Assembly (NCBI GenBank): GCA_027489415.1
Contig: JAIXZU010000079.1
Span: 1 to 6,641 of the forward strand
DNA length: 6,641 bases
Origin: Alphaproteobacteria bacterium
GTDB lineage: Bacteria > Pseudomonadota > Alphaproteobacteria > UBA2136 > UBA6156
Direction of reading: 5' to 3'
Of this stretch, positions 4,842-6,641 are shown one piece after another. Position 1 is the first letter of the stretch; every line of letters begins with the position of its first letter. The notes under the pieces were generated by a model, which was not told the origin of the DNA, made no database searches, and saw only the letters and a program-made list of their open reading frames with translations. A program made the position numbers and the translations under genes.

Positions 4842-5990
4842 TTAGAGGACCATCAGTTCGGCTTGCAGGGCGCCTGCGGCCTTGATGTTTTGCAGGATGC
4901 TGATGATGTCCCGTGGTTTGACGCCGAGGGCGTTCAGGCCGGAGACGAGGTCCGTCAGGCTGGCGCCGGAGTTGAGGATTTCGAACTTACCGCGGTTCGG
5001 GTCGTCGTCGATGCGCTCGATGGTGGATTTGTCCGTCACCACCGTTTGGCCAGCGACGTTGAAGCTGAGCGGTTGAGAGACCTGCTTTTCTTCCGTGACG
5101 CGGATGGTGAGGTTGGCGTGGCTGATGGCGACCGGTGCGATGCGCACGTTTTCGCCCATGACGATCGTGCCAGTTTTTTCGTCGATGATGACGCGGGCCT
5201 CGGAAGCGGGTTCGACCATCAGGTTCTCGATCTTCTGGATGATGACCGGCAGCTGGGCCTGATAGCGTGACGGAATGGTGACGGCGACCTGGGCGTTGTC
5301 GTTCGCGACCGCGAGTTCTTCCTTGAAGGCGGTGTTGATGGCGGTCTTCAGGCGTTCGGCAGTAGTGAAGTCCGGCTGGCGGAGGACGAACTTGATTTGC
5401 GGGCCGAGTTGGGCGAGTTCGAAGCCGGTTTCGCGTTCGATCAGTGCGCCTTCCGCGATACGGGCGACGGTGGTGTGGTTTTTGGTGAGGGTGGAGCCGT
5501 CCTTCCCCGTGGCCTGGAAGCCGCCGACAACCACAGCGCCCTGGGCAACGGCGTAGGTTTGACCGTCCGCGGCCATCAGTGGTGTGGCGAGGAGCATGCC
5601 GCCTTCGAGGGATTTGGCGTCTCCGAGCGAGCTTACGGCGACATCCACCTTGCTGCCCTGACGGGCAAGACTTGGCATTTTGGCGGTGACCATGACGGCG
5701 GCGACGTTTTTGGTTTTGATTTGCGCAAGGACGTCCTTCGCGTTCACGCCCAAGCGTTCCAGCATGTTGGCCAGTGACTGGCGGGTAAACGGAATGCCGT
5801 TGGCACTATCCCCCGTGCCGGCGAGGCCGACGATCAGGCCGTAGCCGACGAGGACGTTGTCCCGGACGCCTTCGATATCGGCGAGGTCCTTGATCCGGGC
5901 GCTGGCGGCGGCGTGGGCCGGGTTGGCCAGCGGCAACGCCAGCAGGGCCACTGCGATGGCGAGGTGAAGGAATTTGGTAAGGGTGTGCAT
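4842..5990 (-). CDS. flgI: Flagellar P-ring protein FlgI
   Basis: FlgI builds the P-ring in the peptidoglycan layer, the bushing around the rod; it is secreted by Sec, not by the flagellar exporter. The 382-residue product starts MHTLTKFLHLAIAVALLAL, a clear signal peptide with likely cleavage after AHA (residue 27) or ASA (residue 31). The mature protein opens RIKDLADIEGVRDN and continues LVGYGLIVGLAGTGDS, the family's N-terminal signature. The end, ILQNIKAAGALQAELMVL, is also canonical. The open frame extends 19 codons upstream, but 5990 is preferred: AAAGGAG (5998-6004) sits 7 bases before it, the signal peptide starts there, and the longer start lies inside the sigma-54 promoter. It is the first gene of flgI-flgJ-flgN. 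I see no Cys in the mature protein, unlike E. coli FlgI, which has a disulphide. Confidence 0.95.
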   Translation of the reverse strand: MHTLTKFLHLAIAVALLALPLANPAHAAASARIKDLADIEGVRDNVLVGYGLIVGLAGTGDSANGIPFTRQSLANMLERLGVNAKDVLAQIKTKNVAAVMVTAKMPSLARQGSKVDVAVSSLGDAKSLEGGMLLATPLMAADGQTYAVAQGAVVVGGFQATGKDGSTLTKNHTTVARIAEGALIERETGFELAQLGPQIKFVLRQPDFTTAERLKTAINTAFKEELAVANDNAQVAVTIPSRYQAQLPVIIQKIENLMVEPASEARVIIDEKTGTIVMGENVRIAPVAISHANLTIRVTEEKQVSQPLSFNVAGQTVVTDKSTIERIDDDPNRGKFEILNSGASLTDLVSGLNALGVKPRDIISILQNIKAAGALQAELMVL

Positions 5991-6029
5991 GGGTATGCTC
6001 CTTTGGGTTGGCTCTCTCTGGTGTGGGTT

Positions 6030-6048
6030 ATGCAACTGGTGTGCCAAA
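6030..6048 (-). promoter_or_regulatory. Sigma-54 (-24/-12) promoter of flgI-flgJ-flgN
   Basis: On the minus strand TTTGGCACACCAGTTGCAT (6048-6030) has GG at 6045-6044 and GC at 6033-6032, 10 bases apart, matching TGGCAC-N5-TTGCW. The predicted transcription start is about 6020, giving a 30-base leader with a good ribosome binding site before flgI at 5990. Confidence 0.85.
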
Positions 6049-6090
6049 GTTGAGTGTTGAGTGTCTGGTGTTTGGTTTTTGGTGTTTGTG
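6049..6090. repeat. Degenerate heptamer tandem repeat between the divergent flgI and flgB promoters
   Basis: Six consecutive 7-base units from 6049: GTTGAGT, GTTGAGT, GTCTGGT, GTTTGGT, TTTTGGT and GTTTGTG. The family is the same as the array in flgN (GTTGGGT, GTTTGGT) and has the same strand orientation. It starts next to the -24 element of the flgI promoter and fills over half of the 72 bases between the two promoters. Confidence 0.75.
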
Positions 6091-6120
6091 GCAGGACATT
6101 TCTTTGCGGAGTATCAAAGT

Positions 6121-6137
6121 TGGCATGTGGTTTGCAT
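6121..6137 (+). promoter_or_regulatory. Sigma-54 (-24/-12) promoter of flgB-flgC
   Basis: TGGCATGTGGTTTGCAT has GG at 6122-6123 and GC at 6134-6135 with 10 bases between. Transcription is expected from about 6147, 20 bases before the flgB ATG, leaving room for the ribosome binding site at 6153-6158. It is divergent from the flgI promoter, so one activator could serve both. Confidence 0.85.
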
Positions 6138-6166
6138 ATAGGGTGCAGAAAGAAGGAGAGACCCCG

Positions 6167-6544
6167 ATGGCCAGCGTGAGTGAAGCCCTTACCCAACGCA
6201 TGAATTTCCTGGTGCAGCGCCAGGGGATTGTGGCTGGGAATATCGCGAATGCGAACACGCCCGGTTATATTTCCAAAGACCTGATTGCTGCGCCGGCAGG
6301 CAGCAAACCCGCCCAAGGCTTTGCCATGGCACTGACCCAAGCCAGCCACATGAACACCGGCAACGCCCCCGCCCCCGCCGGCACGGTGAAAGAAGACACC
6401 ACGTTTATTCAGCACAACGGCAACAGCGTGCGACTGGACGAAGAAATGCTGAAAATGACCGATACCCAACTGAACTACCGCATGATGACCGAGCTGTATT
6501 CCAAGCAGGTGGCGATGCAGCGGATGGCGTTGGGCCAGCGGTAA
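6167..6544 (+). CDS. flgB: Flagellar proximal rod protein FlgB
   Basis: FlgB is one of the proximal rod proteins that join the MS-ring/export gate to the rod in the periplasm. It is exported by the flagellar type III system and lacks a signal peptide. The 125 residues are slightly short of the usual 130-140. The rod-protein signature GNIANANTPGYISKDL lies at 24-39. The C-terminal helix runs from NSVRLDEEMLKMTDTQLNYR to the end MALGQR, matching the family, and the final 'MALGQR' resembles the 'KTALGR' end common in alphaproteobacteria. The middle (about 45-85) is Ala/Pro-rich and variable. The frame is open for 53 codons further upstream, but AAGGAG (6153-6158) and the promoter place the start at 6167. 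flgC follows after 19 bases. Confidence 0.93.
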   Translation: MASVSEALTQRMNFLVQRQGIVAGNIANANTPGYISKDLIAAPAGSKPAQGFAMALTQASHMNTGNAPAPAGTVKEDTTFIQHNGNSVRLDEEMLKMTDTQLNYRMMTELYSKQVAMQRMALGQR

Positions 6545-6563
6545 GAAATAGGAGATTACGACG

Positions 6564-6641
6564 ATGGATATGTTACAGAGCATTAATGTGAGTGCGGGCG
6601 GGATGTTCGCGCAGAGCCAGCGCATGAAAGCCGCGGCCGAG
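6564..6641 (+). CDS. flgC: Flagellar proximal rod protein FlgC, N-terminal part (runs off the window)
   Basis: Only 26 codons are visible: MDMLQSINVSAGGMFAQSQR then MKAAAE. The pattern of a short helix, small residues and 'AQS.RM...AE' matches the FlgC N-terminus, where 'ENLANA' should come next just beyond the window. AGGAG at 6550-6554 lies 9 bases before the ATG. Position directly after flgB is the standard order in flagellar operons, with fliE often next. FlgC is a proximal rod subunit. Confidence 0.85.
   Translation, partial: MDMLQSINVSAGGMFAQSQRMKAAAE

Noticed and set aside
5991..6047. 19-codon upstream extension of flgI
   Set aside because: It overlaps the -24/-12 promoter and lies before the good ribosome binding site; the signal peptide begins at 5990.
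6102..6119. CTTTG/CAAAG inverted repeat just upstream of the flgB -24 element as an operator
   Set aside because: Five-base arms with an 8-base gap are expected by chance, and I recognise no regulator site in it.
5834..6625. Minus-strand frame of 263 codons running across flgB
   Set aside because: Shadow of flgB and flgI; it crosses both divergent promoters and the heptamer array.

Overview
The window is part of a flagellar gene cluster. The organism is a moderately GC-rich, Gram-negative bacterium: FlgI forms the P-ring in the periplasm, and one neighbouring gene encodes a lipoprotein. FlgB, FlgL and the single-domain FlgJ most resemble the alphaproteobacterial style, and the flagellar promoters are of the sigma-54 type. 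I infer an alphaproteobacterium at moderate confidence. Another sigma-54-using lineage, such as a deltaproteobacterium, is not excluded.

Layout. On the right, flgB and the start of flgC (6167 to the window edge) run rightward. Divergent from them, flgI, a flgJ-like rod-binding gene and a flgN-like chaperone gene (5990 to 3942) run leftward as a tight operon. After a 332-base GC-rich spacer come flgK and flgL (3609 to 812), also leftward. Three close matches to the -24/-12 promoter consensus (each GG-N10-GC) sit before flgI, flgB and flgK. The predicted flgK start site falls one base before its ATG. Together the genes encode proximal rod (FlgB, FlgC), P-ring (FlgI), rod assembly (FlgJ), the hook-filament junction (FlgK, FlgL) and the probable junction chaperone (FlgN).

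The left 800 bases hold two small leftward genes that do not look flagellar: a 91-residue protein with two CxxC motifs (290-565) and the first 32 residues of a lipoprotein (96 to the window edge). Each has the same upstream module: a sigma-70-type promoter (TTGAAA-N16-CATAAY), an RNA leader closed by an identical 7-bp stem, an inner hairpin whose sequence differs but whose pairing is kept, an invariant unpaired stretch, and a small hairpin around the ribosome binding site. Two covarying copies before unrelated genes suggest a cis-regulatory RNA, possibly a riboswitch, that I cannot assign to a known class. This is the most interesting item in the window.

Three arrays of 7-base tandem repeats lie inside the flagellar cluster: between the divergent promoters, in the 5' coding end of flgN, and in the flgK-flgL spacer. 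The flgN array is translated. Because 7 is not a multiple of 3, a change in copy number would shift the reading frame, so it is a candidate phase-variation switch.
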